From Prado023 sp963706885 (GTDB lineage: Bacteria; Actinomycetota; Actinomycetes; S36-B12; CAIYMF01), in assembly GCA_963706885.1 (NCBI GenBank), contig CAVPNX010000021.1:72372-136371 (forward strand): a stretch of 64,000 nt of DNA, given 5' to 3'. The notes beneath the pieces were generated by a model that was given only the letters and a program-made list of their open reading frames with translations, did not search any database and was not told where the DNA came from. The stretch's first letter is position 1; every line of letters begins with the position of its first letter. A program made the position numbers and the translations under genes. Shown here one piece after another: positions 44,314 to 54,046 of the stretch.

Positions 44314-44874
44314 CTACTGCCGGTTCCGGATGCGGGGGATCAGGAATGGGGTCCTTCGCCTGTAAGCCAGGTACTCCGCCCCGAACCGGGCAACCATCTC
44401 CTTCTCCTCGCCGCGCTTGATGTAGGCGAGCAGGGCGGCTGCGAAGAGCAGCACGAGGATGACGGCGCCCAAGGACTGGAAGAGCAGGGCGACGCCGAGG
44501 TACAGGCCGATCGCGCCGAGGGCCATCGGGTTGCGGGTGTAGGTGTAGGGAGGCTCGACGAGGAGTTCCTGCGTGGCCATCAGGGGAACGGGGGTGCCTC
44601 TGCCCGTGGTGAACTGTTGGTGGTTGGCCCACAGGCCGAGCATCCCGCTGGGCACGATCAGCACGACGCCGGCGATCAGGTTGACCGGTGCGGGTGGCAC
44701 CTGGGGCCAGTCCATCGTCTGGTCGAGACGTGCCCCCAGCCGGATGAACAGGCAGGGCAGGAGGAACAGGAAGACAGGCGCCAGGAACAGCAGCGCGACT
44801 CCCCGCACGCGAGGGCTGTACTCGCGCGTTGCCTGTTCGAGCAGCTTGTCCGTCAGCGGACGGCGATTCCCCAT
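44314..44874 (-). CDS. Isoprenylcysteine carboxyl methyltransferase-family membrane protein
   Basis: A 186-residue integral membrane protein with four or five helices. The C-terminal half carries the ICMT/PEMT-family signature PPYTYTRNPMALGAIGLYL, followed by the EEKEMVARFGAEYLAYRRRT block with the acidic and aromatic residues that bind SAM. Bacterial members methylate lipids or small hydrophobic substrates; the actual acceptor is unknown. The N-terminus is cytosolic and basic. Its downstream neighbours on the plus strand are unrelated; the UPF0303 gene lies upstream and is read on the same strand with a 20-base gap. Confidence 0.82.
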   Translation of the reverse strand: MGNRRPLTDKLLEQATREYSPRVRGVALLFLAPVFLFLLPCLFIRLGARLDQTMDWPQVPPAPVNLIAGVVLIVPSGMLGLWANHQQFTTGRGTPVPLMATQELLVEPPYTYTRNPMALGAIGLYLGVALLFQSLGAVILVLLFAAALLAYIKRGEEKEMVARFGAEYLAYRRRTPFLIPRIRNRQ

Positions 44875-44894
44875 GTGGTGGCCCGGTCGGTCGC

Positions 44895-45377
44895 TCAGCT
44901 GAGGAACGAGCGCAGGGCCTCGACGACCAGGGCGTGGTCGGCCTCCTGCGGCAACCCCGAGACCGTCACCGTCCCGACGACGCCCACATCGCGCACACGG
45001 ATCGGGAAGCTGCCCCCGTGGGCCGCGTACTGCGCGGCCGGGAGGTCGTCGCGCGCCTCGGCGAACGGGACCCCCTTGGCGATCGAACGCAGGCCGACCA
45101 GGTAGGACGACTCCTCGAAGCGCTGCACCACCCGCACCTTGCGCTGGATCCAGTCATCGTTGTCGGCCGTGGTGCCCGGCAACGCCGCATGGAAGAGCTG
45201 CTGGGTGCCCCGACGGATGTCGATCGTGACGCCCAGGTCCCGGTCCCGGGCGATCTCCACCAACTCGCAGCCCAGGCGCCACGCGTCGTCGTTGTCGAAT
45301 CGCGTGAACACCAGCGAGCGCTCCTGGTCCTCGACGTCGGCGATCACGCTCAGGACGGAGTTCGCAGGGGTGGTCAT
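44895..45377 (-). CDS. UPF0303/HbpS-GlcG-like protein
   Basis: A 160-residue cytosolic protein of the UPF0303 family, part of the GlcG/HbpS fold, some of whose members bind heme or cobalamin. ATG at 45375-45377. Recognisable blocks are VFTRFDNDDAWRLGCELVEI, VTIDIRRGTQQLFHAALPG, NDDWIQRKVRVVQRFEESSY and AHGGSFPIRVRDVGVVGTVT, the last containing the conserved AAHGGSFP loop. The function is not established. It lies divergently to the GH38 gene with only 63 bases between starts. Confidence 0.85.
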   Translation of the reverse strand: MTTPANSVLSVIADVEDQERSLVFTRFDNDDAWRLGCELVEIARDRDLGVTIDIRRGTQQLFHAALPGTTADNDDWIQRKVRVVQRFEESSYLVGLRSIAKGVPFAEARDDLPAAQYAAHGGSFPIRVRDVGVVGTVTVSGLPQEADHALVVEALRSFLS

Positions 45378-45440
45378 GCGCCTGATGCTAGCCATGCTGT
45401 CGGCGGACGTGCCCTCGCGGGAACCCCGTAGGCTCCAGCC

Positions 45441-46791
45441 GTGCAAACCCTGCATGTCATCTCGCACACCCACTGGGACCGCGAGTGGTACCTGACGTTC
45501 CAGCAGTTCCGTCTCAAGCTCGTCCACATGGTCGACAAGCTGCTCGACATCCTCGAGGCGGATCCCGAGTACCGGTACTTCATGCTCGACGGCCAGACCA
45601 TCGTGCTGGACGACTATCTGCAGATGCGCCCCGAGCGGGAGGCCGTCCTGCGCGAACACATCGAGGCCGGGCGCATCCTGATCGGTCCGTGGCACATCCT
45701 CTCGGACATGTTCCTGGTCAGCCCCGAGGCGCAGATCCGCAACCTGCTCGAGGGGGCGCGCACCGCGACCAGGTTCGGTCCGAAGATGCCGGTGGGGTAC
45801 AGCCCGGATCCGTTCGGCAACCACGGCCAGGTTCCCCAGATGCTGCGGGGGTTCGGGATCGGGACGGCCTGCCTGTGGCGTGGTGTCGGTGACCTGCCCA
45901 CCGAGCTCTGGTGGGACTCCCCGGACGGGTCCCGGGTGCTCCTGGCCTACCTGCGCAACAGCTACGGCAACGGAGCCAACCTGCCGGTCCACAACGCCGA
46001 GGCCTTCGCGGCACAGGTCGTCCTCGAGGCCGAGAGGCTCGCCACGCACTCCGTGGTTTGACCGACCACCTGCTCATGCTGGGCACGGACCACATGGAGC
46101 CCTCGCCATACACGTCCGGTGCGCTGGCGTACGCCAACGGGCGCCTGTCCGACCTGCTTCTGGTCCACTCCACGTTGCCTGACTACGTCGCCCGTGTGAA
46201 CGATCAGGTCGCGGCGCTCCCGTCGGACCTCCCGGTCCTCACCGGCGAGCTGCGCGAGTGCAGCAACTCGCACCTGCTGCCCGGGGTCCTGTCCGCCCGC
46301 ATGTGGATCAAGCAGCGCAACCACGCCAGCGAGACGCTGCTGGAGAGGTGGGCCGAGCCGTTCAGCGTCTTCGCCGAGCGGATGACTACCGTCGACACGT
46401 CGCTGACCACCCCCGAGGCGATCGCCGCGAACCGGATCTGGAACGTGGCTCCGCTGCTGCGCCAGGCGTGGCGGATCCTGATGGAGAACCATCCGCACGA
46501 CTCGATCTGCGGCTGCTCCATCGACCAGGTGCACGAGGAGATGCGCCCACGGTTCGACCAGGCCGACCAGATCGCCGAGGAGATCTCCCTGCAGGCACTG
46601 CAGGCGATCTCCCGAGCAGTGGATACGACGGCCGAGGGGGCGGTGTCGGCGTTGGTTGTGTTCAACCCGTTGTCGTCCGCGCGCCGGGACGTGGTGGAAG
46701 TTGCCCTCAAGCTCCCGGACGACGTCGAGGCCTTCGAGCTGGTGGACGGCGGGGGTGCGTCGATCGCCTACGAGTTCGTCGGCGGCCACCG
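45441..46791 (+). CDS. GH38 alpha-mannosidase, 3' end lost at the contig join (frameshifted)
   Basis: Start GTG at 45441. The first piece opens LHVISHTHWDREWYLTF, with the zinc-binding His-Trp-Asp of GH38, and carries the nucleophile aspartate region VGYSPDPFGNHGQVPQML. A one-base shift near 46050 leads to the second piece (LLMLGTDHMEPSPYTSGAL, ILMENHPHDSICGCSIDQVH), which holds further metal-binding residues. About 450 residues are present; bacterial GH38 enzymes are usually 850-1000, so the beta-sandwich domains are missing. The sequence stops being mannosidase-like at about 46791, exactly where unrelated heptosyltransferase sequence begins. Confidence 0.85.
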
Positions 46792-46800
46792 CTGATTGGC
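46780..46800. other. Join between actinobacterial and betaproteobacterial DNA
   Basis: Left of about 46791 the plus strand reads a GH38 alpha-mannosidase ending YEFVGGH. From 46792 a different frame reads LIGFQVACFPTKAYRDWPE, the inside of a Gram-negative heptosyltransferase. Base composition drops sharply. No repeat, integrase or attachment site is present at the join, which argues for a misassembly. Confidence 0.85.
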
Positions 46801-47301
46801 TTTCAGGTCGCATGTTTTCCCACGAAGGCGTATCGCGACTGGCCGGAAGCCCATTTCATAGACCTCTGCAAGCGCGTGCTGGCGCTCAAGCCCGATGCCG
46901 CATTCGTGATATTCGGTGGCCCCGACGACCGCGAGAAAGTCTCGCGAATACAGGCCGCCCTGGGTCCGATGGCTGTCGATCTGGCCGGGTTGTCGTTACG
47001 CAAGACGGCCGGTGTCATGTCCTTTCTTGATGCCTATGTCGGTGTCGATACCGGGCCAACCCACATCATGGGCTGCTTCGATATTCCGCTTGTCGCGCTC
47101 TATCATTGCAAGCTGCCACACCGGTGCTACGGGGCCCAAGACCACCCGTATGATTTTTTCGTTGAACATCCGCGCCAGGGTGGTCTGTGCGATGAAACGA
47201 CGCCGATGGGCGAGCTTGGCGTCGATGCCGTATTTGCACGTTTGCTCGAAGCGCTGGATGCGCGGGCTGCTTTGCGTTCGGACGAAGGGGAGAAGCAATG
47301 A
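46792..47301 (+). CDS. GT9 heptosyltransferase family protein, C-terminal part only
   Basis: 169 residues of the C-terminal half of a glycosyltransferase family 9 (WaaC/WaaF/WaaQ-like) enzyme, which adds heptoses or other sugars to the lipopolysaccharide core at the inner face of the inner membrane. Donor-site elements seen are CFPTKAYRDWPEAHFIDLC, AAFVIFGGPDDREKVSRI and the diagnostic VGVDTGPTHIMGCFDIPLV. The N-terminal acceptor domain is absent because the sequence begins at the join. Its stop overlaps the next start (ATGA). It is intact over its length, in contrast to genes further right. Confidence 0.85.
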   Translation: MIGFQVACFPTKAYRDWPEAHFIDLCKRVLALKPDAAFVIFGGPDDREKVSRIQAALGPMAVDLAGLSLRKTAGVMSFLDAYVGVDTGPTHIMGCFDIPLVALYHCKLPHRCYGAQDHPYDFFVEHPRQGGLCDETTPMGELGVDAVFARLLEALDARAALRSDEGEKQ

Positions 47302-47906
47302 TCAGGAGTTCTCAGGTGACCGCGTTTCATCAGCAATGCCTCGCCCGGGACGGCTGGCCGGCATTGGAAGCCGCCGTTCCTGCCGGGGAGCATAAGGTTT
47401 GGGAATGGATTCTCGCCAACCATCGATTCAACAGCCTTTTGTGGGCGGAGGAGGATCTGGCGCGGCGCCGCGAGGTGCCGGACAGTGATATTGCCAAGAA
47501 CAAGCGAGCTATCGACGGATTCAATCAGGCGCGCAATGATGCGGTAGAGCGTATCGACGAGGAAATCCTGGTTGCCCTGGGCAATGTCGAGCACTCGCCG
47601 ATCGCCCGCCAGCATTCAGAGACGGCGGGCATGATGGTTGACCGGCTTTCGATCATGAGCCTCAAGATCCGGGCAATGGGTGCTCAAGCCGACCGTGCCG
47701 AGGCCAGCCTCGAGCATCGTGAAGCATGCCGGCTCAAACTTGAACGTTTGCGCGAACAGTGTGCCGACCTCGCGACCTGCCTTGATGACTTGTTGGAAGG
47801 CATGGCTGCCGGCCAGAGGTATTTCAAGATTTATCGCCAGTTCAAGATGTACAACGATCCATCCCTGAACCCCTGCCTTTACGGCAGCAAGGCCTCGAGC
47901 GGGTGA
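47298..47906 (+). CDS. DUF4254 family protein
   Basis: A 202-residue cytosolic protein matching DUF4254, a family regularly encoded in lipopolysaccharide and O-antigen clusters but of unknown activity. It has no membrane segment; it is mostly helical and charged, with HKVWEWILANHRFNSLLWAE near the N-terminus, a central IARQHSETAGMMVDRLSIMS and a C-terminal GQRYFKIYRQFKMYNDPSLN. ATG at 47298 overlaps the stop of the GT9 gene, so the two are translationally coupled. Confidence 0.85.
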   Translation: MIRSSQVTAFHQQCLARDGWPALEAAVPAGEHKVWEWILANHRFNSLLWAEEDLARRREVPDSDIAKNKRAIDGFNQARNDAVERIDEEILVALGNVEHSPIARQHSETAGMMVDRLSIMSLKIRAMGAQADRAEASLEHREACRLKLERLREQCADLATCLDDLLEGMAAGQRYFKIYRQFKMYNDPSLNPCLYGSKASSG

Positions 47907-48007
47907 GGGCTGTGGGCTGTCTCGTTGCCGTCTATGCCGCGCTTCATCTTCGACCGGAAGATGAGCTTGTCGGTGGCTGGTCTTAATCGAAACCTTCTGA
48001 GCAAGAT

Positions 48008-49226
48008 ATGCGCCGGATCAATCTGAACTCCGCTGAGCAATGGGCGCTGTTGGCGATGGTTGCCTTCTTGCCCGCGCTTGAGGCGCCCAAGAAGATTGCT
48101 GTCGTTTTGTACCTGGTTTTCTGGGTAATCAATCGGTGGCGATCAAAGGAATGGGGTGGATCCTTGTCAGGCTGGGATTTCGTTGTGCTTGCCCTGATTG
48201 GCGGTGCATACGCCTCGGCGGCCTTGGTGCCTTTTGGCCAGACAAGGGCCTGGGTGCTGCCAATGATGTCCTGATCTATGGTCTGGTCTTCCTTGCCTTG
48301 CGGCGCAGCCGGTTCGAGGAAAAATTCCTCTGGCGCTTGTTCGCGGTGGCAATCGTGGCCACGCTATTGACTCTGCTCTACGGATACTGGGGCTTGCTGG
48401 TAACCAAGAAGCGCGTATTTCTGGGACTCAATTCCGTCGGGCACGTCAACCACAGCGCAATCTACATGGCCATCATTTTCTCGATGGCTTGGCCTGGGCC
48501 GGCGCTGCGATTGGCTCATGGCGGCAGCGCGCCTTGCTTTGGGCAGGCGTCGCGATGTTATGGCTCTCGCTTTTCGTCTCGGGGGCACGGGGCGCGCTGA
48601 TTCCCGTAGTAATTTTCGTCTTGCTGTGGCTTTTTGCACGGGCAATGATGATGCGACGCGCGCTTTGGAAGCCGGTTCTGCTGGTCTTGGTGATGCTTGG
48701 CGGGGCTGTCGCCCTGGTTCCAGGCGTTGTGCAAAAGACCAAGGATAATATCGAGGCGAAGGAACTGGCCTCGCGTCGCCCCGCACTGGCCAAGGTTGCA
48801 CTGCTGGCAGCGCGAGAGTATCCGGTGTTTGGCGTCGGCATCAGCAATTTCGCCAAGATTGATCCGGAAGTGGCGGCCCGCTGGCAGGAGAAGAGCGGTC
48901 AGGTTTTTGATCCGCAGGACCTGTATTTTTCTACGCATTCCCACAACCTGTACTTCAACACGCTCGCGGAGCGAGGGCTGACAGGCCTCTTGCCTCTTCT
49001 GGTGTTTCTCGCGGGCATCGGGCTTGCCTTGCTTCGCAGTCGCCCAGCGGCTGCTTCGACCTCATTGCAACAGACGCTCTGGGGTGCAGCCCTGGGGGCT
49101 TGGGTTATCACTGCCGTCGGGGGCGTTTTCAACACGACACTGCATCATGAACATGCATTGATTGCGATGGTCGTGTTCGGTATCTGGCTAGCCCAATCCC
49201 GGCCCCGACCAGGCGAGGCCGGCTAG
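48008..49226 (+). CDS. O-antigen ligase family protein (WaaL-like; frameshifted)
   Basis: About 406 residues with some ten membrane segments, repaired at two shifts (near 48240 and 48490). It belongs to the WaaL/Wzy_C O-antigen ligase/polymerase family, which attaches or polymerises O-antigen on the periplasmic face of the inner membrane. The conserved C-terminal periplasmic loop is seen: REYPVFGVGISNFAKIDPE and FSTHSHNLYFNTLAERGLTG, with the catalytic-type histidine of WaaL (HSHN). LFVSGARGALIPVVI matches the S(G/R)xRGA motif region. Ligase and polymerase cannot be told apart here. It lies 102 bases after the DUF4254 gene. Confidence 0.85.
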
Positions 49227-49264
49227 GACTTCTTGCTGCGCCATGCCAACGGACCAGAATTGGC

Positions 49265-51991
49265 CTAATGCGCCGCCTCCCAGTTCGGCCCGACCCCGAC
49301 CTCGACCACCAGCGGCACTTTGAGCGTTGCCACGTGGCTCATCAGGCGGGTCAGGTGGGTGCGGACTTCCATCAGTTCGCCATCCGGTACTTCCAGCACC
49401 AGTTCGTCATGGACCTGCAGCACCAGGCGTGATTTCAATCGCGTGGCTTCTCAGCCAGTGCTGGACGGCGATCATCGCCAGCTTGATCAGGTCGGCGGCG
49501 GTGCCCTGCATCGGCGCGTTGATCGCGGCGCGCTCGGCGCCCTGGCGGCGCATCGCCTTGCTGGAGCGGATTTCCGGGAACCACAGGCGGCGGCCGAAGG
49601 CGGTCTCGACATAGCCCTGCTGCCGGGCCGACTCGCGCGTGCTTCTTCCATGTAGCGGGCGACGCCGGGGTAGCGGGCGAAGTAGCGGTCGATGTAGGTC
49701 TGCGCGGCGCCGCGCTCGAGTCCGAGCTGGCGGGCGAGGCCGAAGGCGCTCATGCCGTAGATCAGGCCGAAGTTGATGGTCTTGGCGACGCGGCGCTGGT
49801 CGGGGCCGACTTCGAGCGGGGTGACGCCAAAGATCTCGCCGGCGGTGGCGCGGTGCACGTCCTCGCCGTGGGCGAAGGCGTCGAGCAGGCGCTCGTCGCC
49901 CGAAAGGTGGGCCATGATGCGCAGTTCGATCTGCGAATAGTCGGCCGAGACGATGCTGCTGCCCGGCGGGGCGACGAAGGCGGTGCGGATGCGCCGGCCC
50001 TCCTCGGTGCGTACCGGGATGTTCTGCAGGTTGGGGTCGCTGGAGGCGAGCCGCCCGGTCACCGCCGACGGCCTGCGAGAAGTGGTATGCACGCGGCCGG
50101 TTCGCGGGTTGATCATGCGCGGCAGTTTGTCGGTGTAGGTGCCTTTGAGCTTGGCCAGGCTGCGGTGTTCGAGCAGCAGCTTGGGCAGCGGGTAGTCGAG
50201 CGCGAGCTCGGAGAGCACCTCCTCGTCGGTGGACGGGCCGCCGGAGGCGGTTTTTTTCTTGACCGGCAGGCCGAGCTTGTCGAACAGGATGTCGCCGAGC
50301 TGCTTGGGCGAAGCCAGGTTGAACGGCTGGCCGGCGAGTTCATGGGCCTGCGTTTCGAGCGCCATGATCTTCTGGCCGATCTCGTGGCTTTGGCGGGCCA
50401 GCGGCTCGCCGTCGATCAGGATGCCGGTACGCTCCATGCGCCAGATCACCTGCCGTGACCGGCATTTCGATGTCGTGGTAGATGCGCGACAGTCCGCGTC
50501 TCCCCGGCGAATCGCGGATGCAGCGCGTGATGGACGCGCAGCGTGACGTCGGCGTCCTCGGCGGCATAGGTCGCGGCGCGTTCGATGTCGACCTGGTCGA
50601 AGCCGATCTGCCTGGCGCCCTTGCCGCACAGGTCGTCGTAGGCGATGGTGGCGAGGCCGAGGTGGCGGTGCACAGCTGGCCGAGGTCGTGGCCCTTGTCC
50701 GATTCGAGCACGTAGGACTGGAGCATCGTGTCGTGGGCGATGCCGGCCAGCGCGATGCCGTGGTTGGCGAAGACGTGCTGGTCGTACTTGGCGTTCTGCA
50801 GCACTTTTTGTGCGCGTCGCGCATTCCAGCCAGGGCTTCAGCCGGGCCAGCACTTCGTCGCGCGGCAACTGGTCGGCGACGCCGGGGCGGTGTGGGCGAG
50901 CGGGATGTAGCAGGCCTCGCCAGGCGTCGACCGACGAGCGAAATGCCGACAATGCGCGCGGCGAAGGGGTCGAGGCTGGTGGTTTCGGTGTCGAGCGCGG
51001 TGAGTTCGGCGGCTTCGATCTTGGCCAGCCAGGCGTCGAATTGCGCCCAGGTGAGGACGGTTTCGTAGCTGACGGCGACGGGTCGCCGCGGATGCGTGGG
51101 CGCTGGCCGTCGCCGGTTCGCTCGGCGGCGGGGTCGGCGGCCGGGGCTGTCCAGTTCGCGCAGCCAGGTGCGGAATTCGAAGCGCCCGTAACAGCTCGCG
51201 CAGCGTTTCGCGTGTCGCGGCGGCGTGGCGGTCAGTCGTCCGGGGCCGGCAGGTCGGCAGGTCGCAGACGACGGTGACCAGCTTCCGGCCGAGCGGCAGG
51301 AAGTCGAGGTGGTCGCGCAGGTTCTGGCCGACCACGCCGCCGATTTCGTCGGCATGGGCGACGATGCCGTCGAGCGAGCCGTATTGCTCGAGCCATTTGA
51401 CGGCGGTCTTCGGGCCGCATTTCTGGACGCCCGGCACGCCGTCGACGGTGTCGCCGACCAGCGCCAGGTAATCGACCATCTGCGCCGGCGGCACGCCGAA
51501 CTTCGCCGCGACGCCGGCCTCGTCGAGCAGTTCGTTGCTCATCGTGTTGTACCAGCGCACGTGCGGGCCGACCAGTTGGGTCAGGTCCTTGTCGCCGGTG
51601 GAAATCAGGGTTTCGACGCCGTCGACCGCGGCACGCTGTGGCCAGCGTGCCGATGACGTCGTCGGCCTCGACGCCGTCGACCATCAGCAGCGGCCAGCCG
51701 GCGGCCCGGATCGCGGCATGCAGCGGTTCGATCTGGCCGACCATTTCGTCGCGGCATCGGCGGCCGGTGCGCCTTGTACTCCGGGTACCAGTCGTCGCGG
51801 AAGGTCTTGCCCTTGGCGTCGAAGACGACCGCCTTGTAGTCCGCCTTGTAGTCGCTTTCCAGCCGGCGTAGCATGTTCAGCACGCCGTAGAGGGCGCCGG
51901 TCGGCTCGCCGGCCTGGTTGCGCAGGTCGGGCAGGGCATGGAAGGCGCGGTAGAGGTAGGACGAACCGTCCACCAACAACAGGAGAGGCAT
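49265..51991 (-). CDS. polA: DNA polymerase I (multiply frameshifted)
   Basis: The start ATG at 51989-51991 and stop TAG at 49265-49267 give about 908 residues, the normal PolA length, but the reading frame changes about ten times. The 5' nuclease domain starts PLLLLVDGSSYLYRAFHAL and includes GDTVDGVPGVQKCGPKTAVK. The proofreading domain has LTALDTETTSLDPFAARIVG. The polymerase domain has TGRLASSDPNLQNIPVR, motif A SADYSQIELRIMAHLSGDE, and motif B with RRVAKTINFGLIYGMSAFG. The C-terminus ends VGVGPNWEAAH. All conserved parts survive, so errors in the read sequence are likelier than decay. It functions in replication and repair. Confidence 0.9.
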
Positions 51992-51996
51992 CAGTC

Positions 51997-52726
51997 GTGA
52001 CGGAAAGCGAAAAACTGGTGATGGGCGTGGAATCCGAGGCCCTGTTGCAATCGGCATCGGCGCGGGAGTCCTGGCGGATTTTCGGCATTATGTCAGAGTT
52101 CGTCGAGGCGACCGACCGGCTGGCGGCGATCAAGCCGGCCGTGACCATTTTCGGCAGCGCCCGCGTGACGCCGGGCTCCCCGTATTACGACCTGGCGGAG
52201 AGGACCGCGCGGCTGCTCTCCGATTCCGGCTTCTCGGTCATTTCGGGCGGCGGGCCGGGCATCATGGAGGCCGCCAACAAGGGGGCGTTCCACGGCAAGT
52301 CGCCGTCGGTCGGCCTCAACATCCAGTTGCCGCACGAGCAGCAGGCGAACCACTATCAGGACATCTCGCAGACCTTCCGCCACTTCTTCGCGCGCAAGTA
52401 CATGTTCGTCCGCTTCGCCAGCGCCTATGTCGTCATGCCCGGCGGCTTCGGCACGCTCGACGAGCTGATGGAAGCGCTCACTCTCATCCAGACCGGCAAG
52501 GCGCGGAAGATTCCGCTGATCCTGATGTGCTCGGATTTCTGGCAGGGCATGATCGACTGGTTCGCGACCCGGCTGGTCGAGGAGAGGCTGGTCGATCCCG
52601 AGGACATCGGCCTGATCCAGTTGATCGACGAGCCGGAGCAAGGTCGTCGAGGCCATCTTCAAGCATTACGAGGCGCGTCCGTTCGCTCCGCTGCCGAGCG
52701 AGCGCGAGATGTTGCTCAACCTGTAA
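51997..52726 (+). CDS. LOG-family protein (TIGR00730, nucleotide-monophosphate nucleosidase type; frameshifted at 3' end)
   Basis: About 243 residues. GTG at 51997 or ATG at 52021 is the start. The Rossmann-like domain has VTIFGSARVTPGSPYYDLAE, SVISGGGPGIMEAANKGAF and the catalytic signature VMPGGFGTLDELMEALTLIQ. One shift near 52640 is needed to reach the C-terminal AIFKHYEARPFAPLPSERE. The family (LOG/LDC-like, Ppnn relatives) cleaves nucleoside 5'-monophosphates to base and ribose phosphate in the cytosol; the exact substrate is unknown. It is divergent from polA with only 5 bases between starts. Confidence 0.88.
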
Positions 52727-52760
52727 TAGAATCGCGGTCAGATCTTTCAGGATAATCCCC

Positions 52761-53093
52761 ATGCGCCGTCTGCTTCCTCTCCTTCTGCTCGCCGCCCTGC
52801 CTGTCTGGGCCCAGAAATCCGATCTCCAGCCGCTGCCGGCGGTGCCGCCGCCGCCGCCGGGCATGGAGGCCTTCGATGCCGCGCTCGAGCCGCAGGTCAC
52901 CATCGTCAAGACCGAGCGCGAGACCCGCGAGGAGTATCCGCAGCAACGGCAGGCTCTACATGGTCAGGGTGACCCCGGCGGTCGGCCCGCCTACTACCTG
53001 GTCGACAAGCAGGGCGACGGCAATTTCGTCCAGCAGGACACCATCGTCGGGCAGCCGACGCGGCCGCCGATGTGGATCATCCGCTCCTGGTAA
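52761..53093 (+). CDS. DUF2782 family exported protein (frameshifted)
   Basis: About 110 residues. ATG at 52761. A signal peptide (RRLLPLLLLAALPVWAQ) precedes a proline-rich linker (PLPAVPPPPPGMEAFD) and the DUF2782 domain, which reads VTIVKTERETREEY, then RLYMVRVTPAVGP in a second frame and YYLVDKQGDGNFVQQDT in the first again. Two compensating shifts near 52940 and 52990 are needed. The family is betaproteobacterial, of unknown function, and usually sits next to thrB and polA as here. It is likely periplasmic. Confidence 0.85.
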   Translation: MRRLLPLLLLAALPVWAQKSDLQPLPAVPPPPPGMEAFDAALEPQVTIVKTERETREEYPQQRQALHGQGDPGGRPAYYLVDKQGDGNFVQQDTIVGQPTRPPMWIIRSW

Positions 53094-53096
53094 GAC

Positions 53097-54046
53097 TTGT
53101 CGGTCTACACGACGGTCGGGCGTGACGAACTTGCGTCCTGGCTGGCGCCGCTCGGCGTCGGCACGCCCGAGGAGCTCGCCGGCATCGCCGCCGGCATCCA
53201 GAACTCCAATTACTTCGTCACCGCCGGCGGCCGCCGCTGGGTGCTGACTGTCTTCGAGCATCTGGCGCCCGCGCGAGCTCGACTTCTACCTTGCCCTGCA
53301 GGAGCACCTCGCGGCGCGCGGCGATTCCCTGCCCGCGCCCGCAGCCGGATGCCGACGGGGCGCCTGTGGCGGCCGCTCGCCGGCAAGCCGGCGGCGCTGT
53401 TCAATTGCCTGCCGGGTGCGTGCGTCGAAGCACGCCGACGCCGGCGCATTGCCGGGCGCTCGGCGACGATGCTGGCGCGCCTGCACGCTGGCCGGCGCCG
53501 ATTTTCCTGCGCCGCTGCCGAATCCCTGCGGCGCCGCCTGGCGCGAAGCGACCGGGCGCGCGCTGGCGCCGGCGCTTTCCGCCGACGAGCGCGGTCGAAC
53601 TGCTCGCCGAACTCGATTTCCAGGCGCGCCTGCGATCACTCCGGCCTGCCGCGCGGCATCATCCATGCCGACCTCTTTCGCGACAATGTCCTGTGGCATG
53701 CCGGACGGGAGCTCTCGCGGGCGTGCTCGATTTCTATTTCGCCGGCGAGGACTGCCTGCTGTTCGACCTGGCGGTGGCCGCCAACGACTGGTGCGCGGAC
53801 GCCGACCATCTGCGCGCTCTGATCGCCGGCTACGAGGCGCTGCGGCCGCTGACGCCGGGCGAGGTGGCCGCCTGGCCGGCGCTGCGCCGGGCGGCGGCAC
53901 TGCGCTTCTGGCTGTTGCGCCTCGAGGCGCAGCACAGTCCGCGCGCCGGTGCTGTGGTAACGATCAAGGACCCGGAACATTTCGCTCGCCTTTTGCAGCG
54001 CTTTGCCTTGCTCCGCCGGGTCTCCCCCGTTAGCATCCGCATATGA
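53097..54046 (+). CDS. thrB: Homoserine kinase (ThrB type II; frameshifted)
   Basis: About 316 residues, with TTG start at 53097 directly after the DUF2782 stop. It phosphorylates homoserine for threonine synthesis. The N-terminal YTTVGRDELASWLAPLGVG and AAGIQNSNYFVTAGGRRWVL are typical of the aminoglycoside-phosphotransferase-like ThrB of proteobacteria. The catalytic loop is GIIHADLFRDNVLWHAG, and the metal-binding segment is DFYFAGEDCLLFDLAVAAND. Several shifts fall between 53270 and 53720. The stop overlaps the next ATG (54043). Confidence 0.88.

Noticed and set aside
49265..51991. polA as a pseudogene
   Set aside because: All conserved motifs remain intact in alternating frames and total length is normal. 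Neighbouring essential genes show the same kind of single-base shifts, so sequencing error is the simpler reading.
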